From NCBI RefSeq assembly GCF_019175285.1, contig NC_056525.1, forward strand, positions 119,728,901-119,792,900: a DNA stretch of 64,000 nucleotides. Direction: 5' to 3'. The notes beneath the pieces were generated by a model, which did no database searches, was not told the origin of the DNA, and saw only the letters and a list, made by a program, of their open reading frames with translations. The first letter of the stretch is position 1. The number at the start of each line of letters is the position of its first letter. Positions 63,865 through 64,000 of the stretch are shown one piece after another. Position numbers and translations under genes: made by a program. Source of the DNA: Sceloporus undulatus. Lineage: Eukaryota > Chordata > Lepidosauria > Squamata > Phrynosomatidae.

Positions 63865-64000
63865 CAGGTTGAGTCTCCCTTCTCTGGAGTTCCAAAATCC
63901 TAACTATTCCAAAATCCAAAACTTTTCATGGGTGGCTAAGATAGAGACACATTTGCTGTTTGGTAGTTCAATGTACACAAACTGTGTTTCATGAACAAAA
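63865..64000. mobile_element. Mariner/Tigger-type element, cut by window end
   Basis: TA, then CAGGTTGAGTCTCCCTTCTC, CCAAAATCCAAAACTTTTCA and GTTCAATGTACACAAACTGT. Matches the CAGGTTGAGTATCCCTTATCC class of amniote elements (family from memory). Confidence 0.65.

Noticed and set aside
1-64000. CRISPR arrays, bacterial operons, tRNA genes
   Set aside because: No regularly spaced repeats with unique spacers. tRNA-like boxes occur only in SINEs. All signals are vertebrate nuclear.

Overview
This window is vertebrate nuclear DNA, most likely from a squamate reptile. The evidence is a spliced vertebrate gene, a 5S rRNA-derived SINE of the type known from squamates, CR1, L2, RTE and L1 LINE fragments side by side, tRNA-derived SINEs, and very many short palindromic DNA transposons (MITEs). 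A pleurodont iguanian lizard would fit, but that is a guess from repeat flavour.

One protein-coding gene is clear: NIBAN1 (FAM129A) on the + strand. Five coding exons are present, at 14356-14410, 55470-55600, 57461-57592, 59851-59965 and 62386-62553. Together they encode about the first 200 residues of a protein of roughly 930 residues in mammals: the N-terminal segment and the PH-like domain. Every junction has AG/GT ends and the phases join without a break. Intron 1 is about 41 kb; introns 2-4 are 1.9-2.4 kb. The rest of the gene lies beyond 64000.

At the left edge a CpG-rich block (about 480-1000) looks like a promoter with a non-coding first exon firing leftwards: inverted CCAAT, GC boxes, a YY1-like site, then a consensus splice donor on the - strand at 667. 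In human the gene head-to-head with NIBAN1 is RNF2, whose first exon is non-coding, so RNF2 is the best candidate. Positions 1-330 are GGAA-type low-complexity DNA.

Nearly everything else is interspersed repeat. Family letters used below are labels for this window only: A (core GCAGAAATAATCC), B (ACAGACAGGCC), C (GGACTTTATCAC), D (GC-rich, about 350-450 bp, with an internal hairpin), E (GC-rich), G (GGGCCCTTTCACAC), J (CAGTTGGCCCTCC, TA target sites, Tigger/mariner-like), M (TATAAGTCGA) and N (ATCCAATTGTTAGTC). Families B, C and D show 3-bp target-site duplications. Insertions are often nested (MITE in SINE, MITE in CR1, L1 in MITE), giving a relative chronology. Four 5'-truncated L1-type insertions still have flanking duplications of 10-19 bp.

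The NIBAN1 promoter region is unusual: a 185-bp unit containing half of a family A MITE is tandemly repeated about 2.5 times just upstream, then a hAT-type MITE directly precedes the exon 1 leader, and three head-to-tail SINEs lie just after exon 1. I found no evidence of a wholly new gene system. The most interesting signals are a perfect 25-bp hairpin, a 60-bp near-perfect hairpin by the left promoter, paired ZNF143/THAP11-like motifs there, and a Penelope-type terminus resembling a decayed hammerhead ribozyme.
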